A DNA stretch of 64,000 nucleotides from NCBI RefSeq assembly GCF_001667315.1, contig NZ_LZHT01000041.1:124001-188000 (forward strand). Direction: 5' to 3'. The position numbers and the translations under genes are program-made. Position 1 is the first letter of the stretch. Every line of letters starts with the position of its first letter. Shown here piece by piece: positions 40,396 through 49,091 of the stretch. The notes under the pieces are model-generated. The model was not told the origin of the DNA. It saw only the letters and a program-made list of their open reading frames with translations, and did no database searches. Origin of the DNA: Mycobacterium sp. 852002-10029_SCH5224772 (GTDB taxonomy: Bacteria; Actinomycetota; Actinomycetes; Mycobacteriales; Mycobacteriaceae).

Positions 40396-42828
40396 ATGTC
40401 AGACCGCCCCCCGGCAGCGCTCACGATTCTCAAGCTCGCGGGGCTCTGTTTGTTGGCCAGCGTCGTCGCCACGGCGCTCCTGTTTCCCGTCGCCGGTGGC
40501 ATAGGTCTGGTGTCGAATCGGGCCTCAGAAGTGGTCGCCAACGGCTCGGCGCAGCTGCTCGAGGGCGAGGTGCCCGCGGTGACGACGATGGTCGACACCA
40601 AGGGCAACACCATCGCGTGGCTGTACTCGCAGCGCCGGTTCGAGGTGCCCAGCGACAAGATCGCCAACACGATGAAGCTGGCAATCGTCTCCATTGAGGA
40701 CAAGCGGTTCGCCGACCACAACGGGGTGGACTGGAAGGGCACGCTGACCGGGCTGGCGGGCTATGCGCGCGGTGATGTGGACACGCGCGGCGGTTCGACC
40801 ATCGAGCAGCAGTACATCAAGAATTACCAATTGCTGGTCACCGCGAAGACCGACGCGGAGAAGCGCGCGGCGGTAGAGACCACCCCGGCACGCAAGCTGC
40901 GCGAGATCCGGATGGCGCTGACGCTGGACAAGACGTTCACCAAGCCCGAGATCCTGACCCGGTACCTGAACCTGGTCTCGTTCGGCAACAACTCGTTCGG
41001 CGTGCAGGATGCCGCCCAGACCTACTTCGGCATCAACGCCGCCGACTTGAACTGGCAGCAGGCGGCGCTGCTGGCGGGCATGGTGCAGTCGACCAGCGCG
41101 CTCAACCCGTACACCAACCCCGAGGGTGCTCTGGCGCGGCGAAACCTGGTGCTGGACACCATGATCGAGAACATCCCGCAGGAGGCCGACGCACTACAAG
41201 CCGCCAAGGCCACCCCGTTGGGGATCCTGCCGCAGCCCAATGAGCTGCCGCGCGGCTGCATCGCGGCGGGCGATCGGGCGTTCTTCTGCGACTACGTCCA
41301 GGAGTACCTCTCCCGGGCCGGGATCAGTAAGGAACAGGTGGCCCGGGGCGGTTACCTGATCAAGACCACGCTGGACCCGGATGTGCAGCTCCCGGTCAAG
41401 TCCGCCATCGACAAGTTCGCCAGCCCCACGCTGCCGGGCATCTCGAGCGTGATGAGCGTGATCCAGCCCGGCAAGACGTCGCACAAGGTGATGGCGATGG
41501 CCAGCAACCGCACCTACGGGCTGGACGTCGACGCCGGTCAAACCATGCGCCCGCAACCCTTTTCGCTGGTCGGCGACGGCGCCGGATCCGTCTTCAAGAT
41601 CTTCACCACGGCCGCGGCCCTGGACATGGGGATGGGCATCAACGCCACCCTCGAGGTGCCGGGGCGCTTCCAGGCGAAGGGCATGGGCAGCGGCGGGGCC
41701 AAGGGCTGCCCGAAGGACAACTGGTGCGTGATCAACGCCGGCAACTACCGCGGGTCGATGAATGTGACCGACGCGCTTGCCACTTCGCCCAACACCGCGT
41801 TCGCGAAGCTGATCCAGCAGGTCGGCGTGACGCGCACGGTGGACATGGCGATCAAGCTCGGGCTGCGGTCCTATGCCGACCCCGGCACCGCGCGCGACTA
41901 CAACCCCGACAGCAACGAAAGCCTGGCCGACTTCGTCAAACGGCAGAACATCGGCTCGTTCACCCTGGGCCCGATCGAGGTGAACGCGCTGGAGCTGTCC
42001 AACGTGGCGGCCACACTCTCCTCGGGCGGCACCTGGTGCCCGCCGAACCCGATCGACAAGCTGGTGGACCGCAAGGGCAACGAAGTCGCCGTGACCACCG
42101 AGACCTGCGACCAGGTGGTCCCCGAGGGGCTGGCCAACACCCTGGCCAACGCGATGAGCAAGGACGCCTTGGGCGGTGGCACGGCGGCCGGTTCGGCCGG
42201 CGCGGCGGGCTGGGACCTGCCGATGTCCGGTAAGACGGGCACCACCGAAGCCCACCGCTCCTCGGGCTTCGTCGGCTTCACCAACCACTACGCAGCGGCC
42301 AACTACATCTACGACGATTCCACCAACCCAACGGATTTGTGTTCATCTCCGCTGCGGCACTGCGGCGAAGGCGACCTGTACGGCGGTAACGAACCGGCGC
42401 GCACGTGGTTCACCGCGATGAAGCCGATCGCCACCAATTTCGGGCCGGTGCAATTGCCGCCCACCGACCCTCGATACGTCGACGGAGCACCCGGGTCGCG
42501 GGTGCCGAGCGTGGCGGGCCTGGACATCGATGCGGCACGCCAGCGCATCAAGGAGGCGGGCTTCCAGGTCGCCGACCAAAACAACTTCGTCAACAGCAGC
42601 GCAAAGCAGGGTGAGGTGGTCGGCACGACACCGAGCGGCGCAACGATTCCGGGCTCGATCATCACCATTCAGGTCAGCAACGGCATCCCGCCCGCCCCGC
42701 CTCCGCCCCCGGAAGGCGCGCCCGTGCCGATCGGCTCGCAGGTAGTCGAGATTCCGGGGCTGCCCCCGATCACCATTCCCCTGATGGCGCCACCGCCGCC
42801 GGCGCCCGGGCAGCCGCCGCCCCCATAG
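40396..42828 (+). CDS. ponA2: Bifunctional penicillin-binding protein PonA2 with PASTA domain
   Basis: A class A PBP of 810 residues that polymerises and cross-links peptidoglycan. One N-terminal membrane helix is followed by the transglycosylase domain (SIEDKRFADHNGVDW with the catalytic Glu, RGGSTIEQQ) and the transpeptidase domain (SVFK around the acyl-enzyme serine, SPN, KTGTTEAHRSSGF). A PASTA domain (VPSVAGLDIDAARQRIKEAG) and a proline-rich tail follow. ATG 40396. In mycobacteria PonA2 is used in stress and dormancy rather than normal growth (recalled). Confidence 0.96.
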   Translation: MSDRPPAALTILKLAGLCLLASVVATALLFPVAGGIGLVSNRASEVVANGSAQLLEGEVPAVTTMVDTKGNTIAWLYSQRRFEVPSDKIANTMKLAIVSIEDKRFADHNGVDWKGTLTGLAGYARGDVDTRGGSTIEQQYIKNYQLLVTAKTDAEKRAAVETTPARKLREIRMALTLDKTFTKPEILTRYLNLVSFGNNSFGVQDAAQTYFGINAADLNWQQAALLAGMVQSTSALNPYTNPEGALARRNLVLDTMIENIPQEADALQAAKATPLGILPQPNELPRGCIAAGDRAFFCDYVQEYLSRAGISKEQVARGGYLIKTTLDPDVQLPVKSAIDKFASPTLPGISSVMSVIQPGKTSHKVMAMASNRTYGLDVDAGQTMRPQPFSLVGDGAGSVFKIFTTAAALDMGMGINATLEVPGRFQAKGMGSGGAKGCPKDNWCVINAGNYRGSMNVTDALATSPNTAFAKLIQQVGVTRTVDMAIKLGLRSYADPGTARDYNPDSNESLADFVKRQNIGSFTLGPIEVNALELSNVAATLSSGGTWCPPNPIDKLVDRKGNEVAVTTETCDQVVPEGLANTLANAMSKDALGGGTAAGSAGAAGWDLPMSGKTGTTEAHRSSGFVGFTNHYAAANYIYDDSTNPTDLCSSPLRHCGEGDLYGGNEPARTWFTAMKPIATNFGPVQLPPTDPRYVDGAPGSRVPSVAGLDIDAARQRIKEAGFQVADQNNFVNSSAKQGEVVGTTPSGATIPGSIITIQVSNGIPPAPPPPPEGAPVPIGSQVVEIPGLPPITIPLMAPPPPAPGQPPPP

Positions 42829-42831
42829 GCG

Positions 42832-42945
42832 TGATTGCCGCACTCCTCCGCACCCCGCTTCGCGGGCCGCATCGTCGTACGGCTGGGCTTGATTGCCGCA
42901 CTCCTCCGCACCCCACTTCGCGGGCCGCATCGTCGTACGGCTGGC
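42832..42945. repeat. Tandem duplication, two copies with a 58-bp period
   Basis: Directly after the ponA2 stop a unit beginning TGATTGCCGCACTCCTCCGC occurs at 42832 and again at 42890, nearly identical to the end of the second copy at about 42945. Each unit has a small hairpin CCCCGCTTCGCGGG (second copy CCCCACTTCGCGGG) with a TTCG loop. It could act as a transcription terminator or mRNA-stabilising element; there is no T-run. It looks like a dispersed intergenic repeat that has been copied in tandem. Confidence 0.8.
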
Positions 42946-42999
42946 CGCCGTGACGCAAGAGATACGCTGCGGGTCCGCGACCGGCAGTAGGCTGCCACC

Positions 43000-44016
43000 A
43001 TGGCTGATGCACGTCCGATCGCCCCGCTCCTCACCGGTCCGCTGCGCCGACCGCATCGTCGCGGGGCCTTGCCCGTCCTGATAGGTGCCGGTGCCGCGGC
43101 GCTCGGTTCGAGTGTCGCCGGCCTCGGCTATGCCGCGATCATCGAGCGCAACGCCTTCGTCCTGCGCGAGATCACGATGCCCGTGTTGAGTCCGGGCTCC
43201 ACACCGCTGCGCGTGCTGCATATCAGTGATCTCCACATGACACCCGGCCAGCGCCGCAAACAGGCGTGGCTGCGGGAGCTCGCCGGCTGGGAACCCGACC
43301 TGGTGGTCAACACCGGAGACAACCTGGCCCACCCCAAGGCCGTCCCGGCGGTCATCCAGGCCCTCGGGGACCTGCTGTCACGACCCGGTGTCTTCGTGTT
43401 CGGCAGCAACGACTACTTCGGGCCGCGCCTGAAGAACCCGCTGAACTACGTGACCAACCCGTCGCACCGGGTCCGTGGCGAGCCGCTGCCCTGGCAGGAC
43501 CTGCGCGCGGTGTTCACCGAGCGCGGCTGGCTCGACCTGACCCACACTCGGCGCGAGTTCGAGGTGGCGGGACTGCACATCGCCGCCGCGGGCGTGGACG
43601 ACCCGCACCTCGACCGGGACCGCTACGACACCGTCGCGGGCCCGGCCAGTCCGGCGGCGAACCTGCGGCTGGGGCTGACCCATTCCCCGGAGCCCAGGGT
43701 GTTGGACCGTTTCGCCGCCGACGGCTATCAGCTGGTGATGGCCGGACACACCCACGGCGGGCAGGTGTGCCTGCCGTTCTACGGCGCTCTGGTGACCAAC
43801 TGCGGCCTGGACCGCTCCCGCGCGAAGGGGCCGTCGCGGTGGGGCGCGCGCATGCAGTTGCACGTCTCCGCGGGAATGGGCACCTCGCCGTTCGCGCCGG
43901 TGCGGTTCTGCTGCCGGCCGGAGGCCACCATGCTGACGTTGATCGCCGCCCCGATGGGCGACCGCGACGCGGTCAGTGATCTGAGCCGTTCGCAGCCAAC
44001 AGCTTCGGTGCGTTGA
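43000..44016 (+). CDS. Calcineurin-like metallophosphoesterase, membrane-anchored (Rv3683 type)
   Basis: A 338-residue phosphoesterase. An N-terminal hydrophobic segment (about residues 24-45) anchors it, with the catalytic domain outside or at the membrane. Metal motifs appear in order: ISDLHM (DxH), NTGDN (GDx), FGSNDY (GxND), LTHSPEP (H), AGHTHGGQV (GHxH). This YkuE-like set suggests hydrolysis of a lipid or nucleotide phosphodiester. ATG 43000. Substrate unknown. Confidence 0.9.
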   Translation: MADARPIAPLLTGPLRRPHRRGALPVLIGAGAAALGSSVAGLGYAAIIERNAFVLREITMPVLSPGSTPLRVLHISDLHMTPGQRRKQAWLRELAGWEPDLVVNTGDNLAHPKAVPAVIQALGDLLSRPGVFVFGSNDYFGPRLKNPLNYVTNPSHRVRGEPLPWQDLRAVFTERGWLDLTHTRREFEVAGLHIAAAGVDDPHLDRDRYDTVAGPASPAANLRLGLTHSPEPRVLDRFAADGYQLVMAGHTHGGQVCLPFYGALVTNCGLDRSRAKGPSRWGARMQLHVSAGMGTSPFAPVRFCCRPEATMLTLIAAPMGDRDAVSDLSRSQPTASVR

Positions 44017-44127
44017 CAGACCGGACCCGTATCGCGGTCCGCAGCCGCTCACGTGACTGAAAGTGACCATGCGCACCGCGGTTTGGCCAGCCGATAGGCC
44101 GGTGCGATAGGCTGTCGGAGCTTCAAG

Positions 44128-44201
<74 letters not shown>

Positions 44202-44267
44202 CTCAGAACTGGCTGATAAAGCTGGTTTTTCGACGGCGCCAGGGCCATCTGGCCCGGCGTGCCGGCC

Positions 44268-44825
44268 TCAGCCCAACTGATCGGCCGGTATCGGCTCGGG
44301 CAGAGTGTTCTGTTTCGTCGTCATGTCCCGGCACTCCCCGTAGATGCTGATCGATCCACCTGACTTCTGGACCGGTGAGTACGGATCAAATACCGCCGTC
44401 ACCCCTTGCTTGCTCACGGCGGAGCCGTGCGTGTGGAAATCCCCCGGACCTCCCCAGCCGTGTTGTTTGAGCCTCCCGACCATCTGCTGAATCTCGGCTC
44501 GGGATGCTTCCAGGGTTGGCGCGTGGTCGTATTTGAGTTCCACTCGTCCCCGAAAAGGCGCCACAGCTTGGTCATTACAGGAATCTCGCGTGAAGTTCGC
44601 GGCTACGCCCTTCAGACCCAGGGTGGTAACGATTTCCCGTGCCGCGTTGACCACCTGCGCCCTGGACTGGTCGGGAGTCATTGGATTAGGCACCCCTTCG
44701 CTCACATTCCTTACGGCGCTGCATGATTGGAGCGCGAGGACAAGCACCCCCGCAGCGATGTAGATAACCACCGAACGCCACACGGCGATGCCGATCCTCT
44801 CGAAGGTGATCGTCGAAAGTTTCAA
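44268..44825 (-). CDS. Lipoprotein partner of the DUF1023 hydrolase
   Basis: A 185-residue lipoprotein: a hydrophobic signal ends in the lipobox LQSC. The mature part has further cysteines (RDSCNDQ, YGECRD) and a mixed alpha/beta composition with no family that I can name. ATG 44825 overlaps the stop of the hydrolase gene as ATGA, so the two products are made together. In other mycobacteria a short lipoprotein commonly follows such a hydrolase gene. Function unknown. Confidence 0.8.
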   Translation of the reverse strand: MKLSTITFERIGIAVWRSVVIYIAAGVLVLALQSCSAVRNVSEGVPNPMTPDQSRAQVVNAAREIVTTLGLKGVAANFTRDSCNDQAVAPFRGRVELKYDHAPTLEASRAEIQQMVGRLKQHGWGGPGDFHTHGSAVSKQGVTAVFDPYSPVQKSGGSISIYGECRDMTTKQNTLPEPIPADQLG

Positions 44826-46657
44826 TGGTAATGACCTCCGGTCGGGCGCCGAAGCGACTCTGGATCGAATTCATCAGGTAGCCAGTAAGTGCCGCGGTGC
44901 TGTGCGGTCATGCCGTCGTGGGCCAACGCGTCACCGTGGCCAGATGCTATGTCACCGATGCTGAACAACGATTCATTACCGGGAGTGAAATAGGAACTGT
45001 GATCCTTCAGCGGGAACGTGAGGCCTGGGGCTTCGGCCTTGAACCGCGTCGAACCGTACCCTTCGACGGCGGGGTCGTCACCGAGCCCGATGGTGACTCC
45101 CGTTCCCGGCAGATGCCCCTGGATGCCGCCCAAGTGCGTAATCGGGTCGGTTGACGCGGCGCCCACGTACACGTGTCCCCCTTCGGGGAGGTTGAAGCTG
45201 CCGGCGCTGTGGGCGAGGTCGGTTCCCGGGCAGCCGACGAGCACGATGTCGTTGGCGTGCATCCCCGAACCGGCGGCGGCGTCGGCCACTGTGGTCGAGC
45301 CATAGGAATGGCCCATGACGGTTACGTGGGAGGGGGCACCGTCGTGAGTCACCGCGAGCGCGTTGACGTCCCCGGCGAGAAGGCCGCCCCCGTTTCTCGC
45401 CAGCGTCGTTTGGCCGATCTGAGGGTCAATTGCGCTGTCGGGCGCGTGATAGCCCATCCACACCAGAACCGAATTGGACTTGGTCGGGTCGGCTCGCTGG
45501 GCTTCGCTGTAGACATTGAGCCCATCACGGTGCGTCAGGTAGCCGTCCCGGACACTGCTGCCAGTCCCCGGCACCAGCACGGTGGTGTTGTCGGCATGGT
45601 CAGGGTTGCCGATAGCAATGGCTTCCCTGCCCCGGCCCTCGAACGCCTCCGGGTCATAGGTCTGTAAGAAGACCGGGTTCTTGCCGCCGTCGGAATCTGT
45701 ACTGAGCCCACTCTTGGTCTTCACCGCGTTGTCGTAGCGCGTGACGGCCGACGGCGCGAGGCCATACAACTCCGGGTGTTGGGTCACCTGGTCGACCGAA
45801 ACCTGATTTTGCGCGGCGGCGTTCTCGACGCGGGCGATGTCGTCGTTCATCACCGCCTGGTTGACCGTGTCACGAGAGACGGTGTCGATGCCGTTGAGGT
45901 TGCCCAACTCGGGCGGATGCTGAGCGAGTAGCTGATCCCTTTCCTGCTGGCTGAGGGAATCCCACCATCGCTTGACATCTTCGGGCTGGGTGCCAGGTGG
46001 CGGGACTGCGAACTCTTCGGGGCTCGCCTGGGCGTCCGCCGGCGCGAGGGGCTTGGGGTCGTAGCCGTCGGAACGCAGGGTGGTCAGTGAGTTCTGCAGC
46101 GTGCCCGAATAGCCATTTCGTATGCCCTGCAGTTGACCCAGGGCTGATCGCGTGTCGTCGGCAGCATCGGCTTTAGCGTCGTTGATCAACGACTGCAGCA
46201 CACTTCGGGAATTCGCGTCCAGGGCGGGGTCTTGCAGGTCCTGGATGGCCGCCCCGATGATGGTGTCGAGCTGCTGCAGTTGGGCCTCTAACGTGGCGAT
46301 TTCTTTGGCGCCGGCCTGCTGCGCCGCGGCCAAGGCGGCGGCGACGTTCTGCAGGTCCGCCGCGATCTTGGGCAGTTGCAGGGATTGCGCACCAAGCGAT
46401 TTGACGGTGCGCTGCACTTCGGCGGAATCGTTGATCGGGTGGTCGCCATTCTGGTGATTCCAGGCCGCATTGAAGCGGCTGCGGGCTTGCTCGAAGGCAT
46501 GGTCGGCCTCCGCGGTGCATCGGCCCGCTTGATGAAACGCATCCGCCAATTGAGAAATCTCGAATGGGCTGCCGGCCTGCAAACTCCGGTTGATCTCCCA
46601 GGGATCACCGCCAGCCTCGGCGATCAGGGCGGCAGCGCTTAGCCAGACCAGCTGCAT
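44822..46657 (-). CDS. Large alpha/beta hydrolase of DUF1023 type with helical N-terminal domain
   Basis: A 611-residue protein. The first 200 residues are helical and coiled-coil-like, as in WXG100-associated or TPR-annotated mycobacterial proteins; a linker with QPEDVKRWWDSLSQQERDQL follows; the C-terminal half is a DUF1023 alpha/beta hydrolase with the nucleophile elbow GHSYGSTT and TVLVPGTGSSV as oxyanion strand. Asp and His partners are likely in VGCPGTDLAHS and DHSSYF. No signal peptide is seen; proteins of this make-up have been discussed as secreted or ESX-linked. ATG 46657. Substrate unknown. Confidence 0.85.
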   Translation of the reverse strand: MQLVWLSAAALIAEAGGDPWEINRSLQAGSPFEISQLADAFHQAGRCTAEADHAFEQARSRFNAAWNHQNGDHPINDSAEVQRTVKSLGAQSLQLPKIAADLQNVAAALAAAQQAGAKEIATLEAQLQQLDTIIGAAIQDLQDPALDANSRSVLQSLINDAKADAADDTRSALGQLQGIRNGYSGTLQNSLTTLRSDGYDPKPLAPADAQASPEEFAVPPPGTQPEDVKRWWDSLSQQERDQLLAQHPPELGNLNGIDTVSRDTVNQAVMNDDIARVENAAAQNQVSVDQVTQHPELYGLAPSAVTRYDNAVKTKSGLSTDSDGGKNPVFLQTYDPEAFEGRGREAIAIGNPDHADNTTVLVPGTGSSVRDGYLTHRDGLNVYSEAQRADPTKSNSVLVWMGYHAPDSAIDPQIGQTTLARNGGGLLAGDVNALAVTHDGAPSHVTVMGHSYGSTTVADAAAGSGMHANDIVLVGCPGTDLAHSAGSFNLPEGGHVYVGAASTDPITHLGGIQGHLPGTGVTIGLGDDPAVEGYGSTRFKAEAPGLTFPLKDHSSYFTPGNESLFSIGDIASGHGDALAHDGMTAQHRGTYWLPDEFDPESLRRPTGGHYH

Positions 46658-46983
46658 CGCACCGCCCGCGAATCCGCTACGTGTTCTCCCAGAGCAGCTA
46701 TGACGCTACCCCCGCTGGCGGTCGTCCAAGCCGGCCACTCGCCGGAGTTCGCCATCGATGTTCGCGATGCCTCGCATAGATAAGCAGGTTATGGGTGAAC
46801 GTCGGGGACCGCACTTCACCAACGGCGCCAGCCTCGACGCGGTGCCGACCGGGGTCCTGTCGAAACCATCGGCCACGCACTGCAAGTCATGCCCGCGCTC
46901 GAGCGCCCGGTCATTGACGACACGGCTCGGCGCTGACGTGAACAGCGCCGGAATGCACTGCGCTCCGGGGCATCTCGCGGCCG
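46658..46983. other. Gene-poor 326-bp stretch between nuclease and hydrolase genes
   Basis: Only short low-quality frames are present. No tRNA, repeat or terminator was recognised. A WXG100-type gene might be expected ahead of a DUF1023 hydrolase but none is visible. A GGGTAG near the hydrolase start has a poor -35 partner. The stretch may be a decayed gene or a long leader. Confidence 0.5.
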
Positions 46984-47610
46984 CTAGTTTCCGCCGCCGG
47001 TGCCCGGCGCGACGCTCGGTGCGCGCCGGGGGCCGCGCACCGGGATGGGCGCCACCCGCGTCCAGCCCTGCAGCTGCGTGCGCCCTACCAGCCGGCATTG
47101 GTGGGTCAATGCCAGCTGGCGGGCCGCCTTGGTGAACGTCTGGTTGGTCACCACGACCGTCCGATTGCAGCCGTACTGCAGCGCCCCGGAAACGACCTGT
47201 TGCACCGCGGCGACACCGACGGCCTTCGCGAGCCTTTTGCATTGCACCGCCATGCGGACACCGTCTTTCTTGGCGATCAGATCCACCCCGTAGTCACCGG
47301 TGCTCGCCGTCGGCGTGACGACGTAGCCGGCGACGCGAAGCTGGGCGGCGACGAATTCCTCGAATTCGGCGCCGGGCATTCGATCGATGGCCCGCAGCCC
47401 GGATCTCGCATATTTCAAGTCGCGCCGGCGGTGTGCGTCGGCCTGATAGCGGTCCCGTTGCACCGAAAGCCACCACAGGAGCACGACCGCCACCACGAGC
47501 CCGCCGAGTCCGGCCAGAAATCCGGCCGGCGCGCTGCCGGTGGCCTTCTGCGTGAAATACCAAGGGAGAGCTAACCCCAGCAAGAGGAGCGACCCCAGAA
47601 TCTTCTCCAT
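46984..47610 (-). CDS. Membrane-anchored Mrr-type restriction endonuclease-like protein
   Basis: A 208-residue protein with two N-terminal hydrophobic segments (about 5-20 and 30-48) and an Mrr_cat-type PD-(D/E)xK domain: EFEEFVAAQLRVAGY, then GDYGVDLIA (catalytic Asp), MAVQCKR (QxK) and VVVTNQTFTKAA. Cytoplasmic Mrr proteins cleave methylated DNA; membrane-tethered forms are widespread and poorly understood. ATG 47610. No partner methyltransferase or specificity gene is next to it, so it is an orphan. Confidence 0.85.
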   Translation of the reverse strand: MEKILGSLLLLGLALPWYFTQKATGSAPAGFLAGLGGLVVAVVLLWWLSVQRDRYQADAHRRRDLKYARSGLRAIDRMPGAEFEEFVAAQLRVAGYVVTPTASTGDYGVDLIAKKDGVRMAVQCKRLAKAVGVAAVQQVVSGALQYGCNRTVVVTNQTFTKAARQLALTHQCRLVGRTQLQGWTRVAPIPVRGPRRAPSVAPGTGGGN

Positions 47611-47742
47611 GACTCCTCAACGTGCCGTTCGCGCCGACGCGGACTTGTCCGATGAAGATAGATCAAGCCTGTGACATCTCGGCGCAGGCGCGAGTCGGCG
47701 CCACGGCACGCTCAGCGGGTCAACCCGCAAGCCCTCGCGTCG

Positions 47743-48045
47743 TTACGCGCAGTCAGCGCAGACCGGAAGGCCGGAGCTGGAGCGACGCAACCGGCTGCGG
47801 TGCTGCACCAAAAAGCAACTCGAGCAGGTGAACTCGTCGGCCCGCTGGGGAACCACGGTCACCGTCAGCTCTTCCCCGGACAGGTCGGCACCGGGCAGCT
47901 CGAAGACGTGCACGTCGTTGGGGTCCTCATCCACCACGGCGGTGCCGGCCCCCTGCAGGGTCGGTGCCAGCTCGCGAAGCGGGGACTTGTCCTGGGTGTC
48001 GTTGTCGGATAGACGGCGTGCGTCGTAGTCGGTGGTGGTCGCCAT
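47743..48045 (-). CDS. DUF4193 zinc-ribbon-like protein
   Basis: A 100-residue acidic protein, MATTTDYDARRLSDN..., with a C-terminal pair of CxxC motifs (FTCSSC and PVCADC) forming a zinc ribbon, as in actinobacterial DUF4193 proteins (Rv2699c family). Its molecular role is unknown. ATG 48045 has GGGAGGAA at a good distance. A SigF-like promoter lies at 48136-48110, giving a leader of about 58 nt. Confidence 0.88.
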   Translation of the reverse strand: MATTTDYDARRLSDNDTQDKSPLRELAPTLQGAGTAVVDEDPNDVHVFELPGADLSGEELTVTVVPQRADEFTCSSCFLVQHRSRLRRSSSGLPVCADCA

Positions 48046-48109
48046 CGGAGTTCCTCCCTGCTCTGCAACGGGCTGACGCACTTTCCTGTACTCCCCCGTG
48101 GCGCAGGCA

Positions 48110-48136
48110 GTACCCCGTTCGCGCACGCCCTACACC
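48110..48136 (-). promoter_or_regulatory. SigF-like promoter of the DUF4193 gene
   Basis: On the minus strand GGTGT (48136-48132), 16 bases, then GGGTAC (48115-48110). Mycobacterial SigF promoters resemble GGTTT/GTTT-N15-17-GGGTA. The -35 has one change from GGTTT. The predicted start is near 48103. Confidence 0.6.
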
Positions 48137-48345
48137 CATCTGAGAAAAGAAATTTCGGCCGCGGTCAGCATCCGCTTACGTGTCCGGGGTCTCCCCCGCC
48201 GGGCCGGGATAACCGACCGCGCCGCTCCCGCGGTAATCCAACCTGGTTGCTCGTGAGAACCATTGGGTGCCAGCGCTATTCGCGCGAACGCGCGGACGAA
48301 CCTGGCGGCGGTTGCGCGGATCACCACGACGCCCCACCACCGCCT

Positions 48346-48372
48346 GGTGTCAGCCCGGCCCGGCATGGGTAT
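48346..48372 (+). promoter_or_regulatory. SigF-like promoter of the HAD phosphatase gene, near-leaderless
   Basis: GGTGT (48346-48350), 16 bases, GGGTAT (48367-48372). The -10 matches the SigF consensus exactly. Transcription would begin within a few bases of ATG 48382, so the mRNA would be leaderless or nearly so, which agrees with the absence of a ribosome site. Confidence 0.6.
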
Positions 48373-48381
48373 GCCCGGCAT

Positions 48382-49077
48382 ATGACAGTGCGACCGGATG
48401 CGGGCGGCGCGCCCGCCGTCCTGTTCGACGTCGACGGGACCCTGGTGGATTCGAACTACCTGCACGTCCACGCGTGGCAGCGCGCGTTCGAAGCCGAAGG
48501 CATTGTGGTGGGGTCGTGGCAAATCCACCGCTGCATCGGCATGGACGGCTCGCGGCTGGTGCGCACGCTGTCGGATGACGCGCCCGCCGATGTGGCCGAG
48601 CGGCTCAGCGACACACACAGCCAGTACTACCGGGAGCTCACCGGGCTGCTGCAACCGTTGCCCGGGGCCCGCGCATTGCTGCGCCGGGTCGCGGACCTGG
48701 GGCTGCAGGTCGTGCTCGCCAGCTCGGCACCCGAGGACGAATTGGAGATCTTGCGCAAGGTGCTCGATTGCGACGACGTCATCTCCGCGACGACGTCGTC
48801 CCGGGATGTCGACACCGCCAAACCCGAACCGGGCATCGTGCGGGTAGCGCTGGACCGAGCCGGGGTGGACGCCGAGCACGCGGTGTTCGTCGGGGACGCC
48901 GTATGGGATGCGCACGCCGCGGCGGGTGCGGCATTGCCGTGCATCGGACTGCTCAGCGGCGGCATCGCCCGTGCGGAGTTGCAGGAGGCCGGGGCCACCC
49001 CGATCTTCGCCGATCCGCAAGACCTGCTCGACCACCTGGAATCCACCCGGATCACGGCACTCGCGCCCGGCCGCTGA
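48382..49077 (+). CDS. HAD-family phosphatase, phosphoglycolate/beta-phosphoglucomutase-like
   Basis: A 231-residue HAD hydrolase with a helical cap. Motif I is LFDVDGTLVDSN, motif II is VVLASSAPEDE, the motif III Lys is in TAKPEPGI, and motif IV is VFVGDAVWDAHAA. Such enzymes act on small phosphorylated metabolites. ATG 48382 is preferred because it lies just after a SigF-like -10; the frame is open upstream to 48247. Specific substrate unknown. Confidence 0.9.
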   Translation: MTVRPDAGGAPAVLFDVDGTLVDSNYLHVHAWQRAFEAEGIVVGSWQIHRCIGMDGSRLVRTLSDDAPADVAERLSDTHSQYYRELTGLLQPLPGARALLRRVADLGLQVVLASSAPEDELEILRKVLDCDDVISATTSSRDVDTAKPEPGIVRVALDRAGVDAEHAVFVGDAVWDAHAAAGAALPCIGLLSGGIARAELQEAGATPIFADPQDLLDHLESTRITALAPGR

Positions 49078-49091
49078 CCGCGGGTGCGTGT

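Larger units (their letters stand above)
48046..48381. other. Divergent intergenic region with two SigF-like promoters
   Basis: The 336-bp gap between the DUF4193 and HAD genes holds no recognisable gene. It contains a SigF-like promoter on each strand, one for each divergent gene (separate entries). The rest is GC-rich without repeats that I noticed. Confidence 0.55.

Noticed and set aside
42343-43332. Minus-strand frames over the ponA2 end with repeated YDDAAREAGCGG peptides
   Set aside because: The repeats are the translated tandem DNA duplication at 42832-42945, not a protein family.
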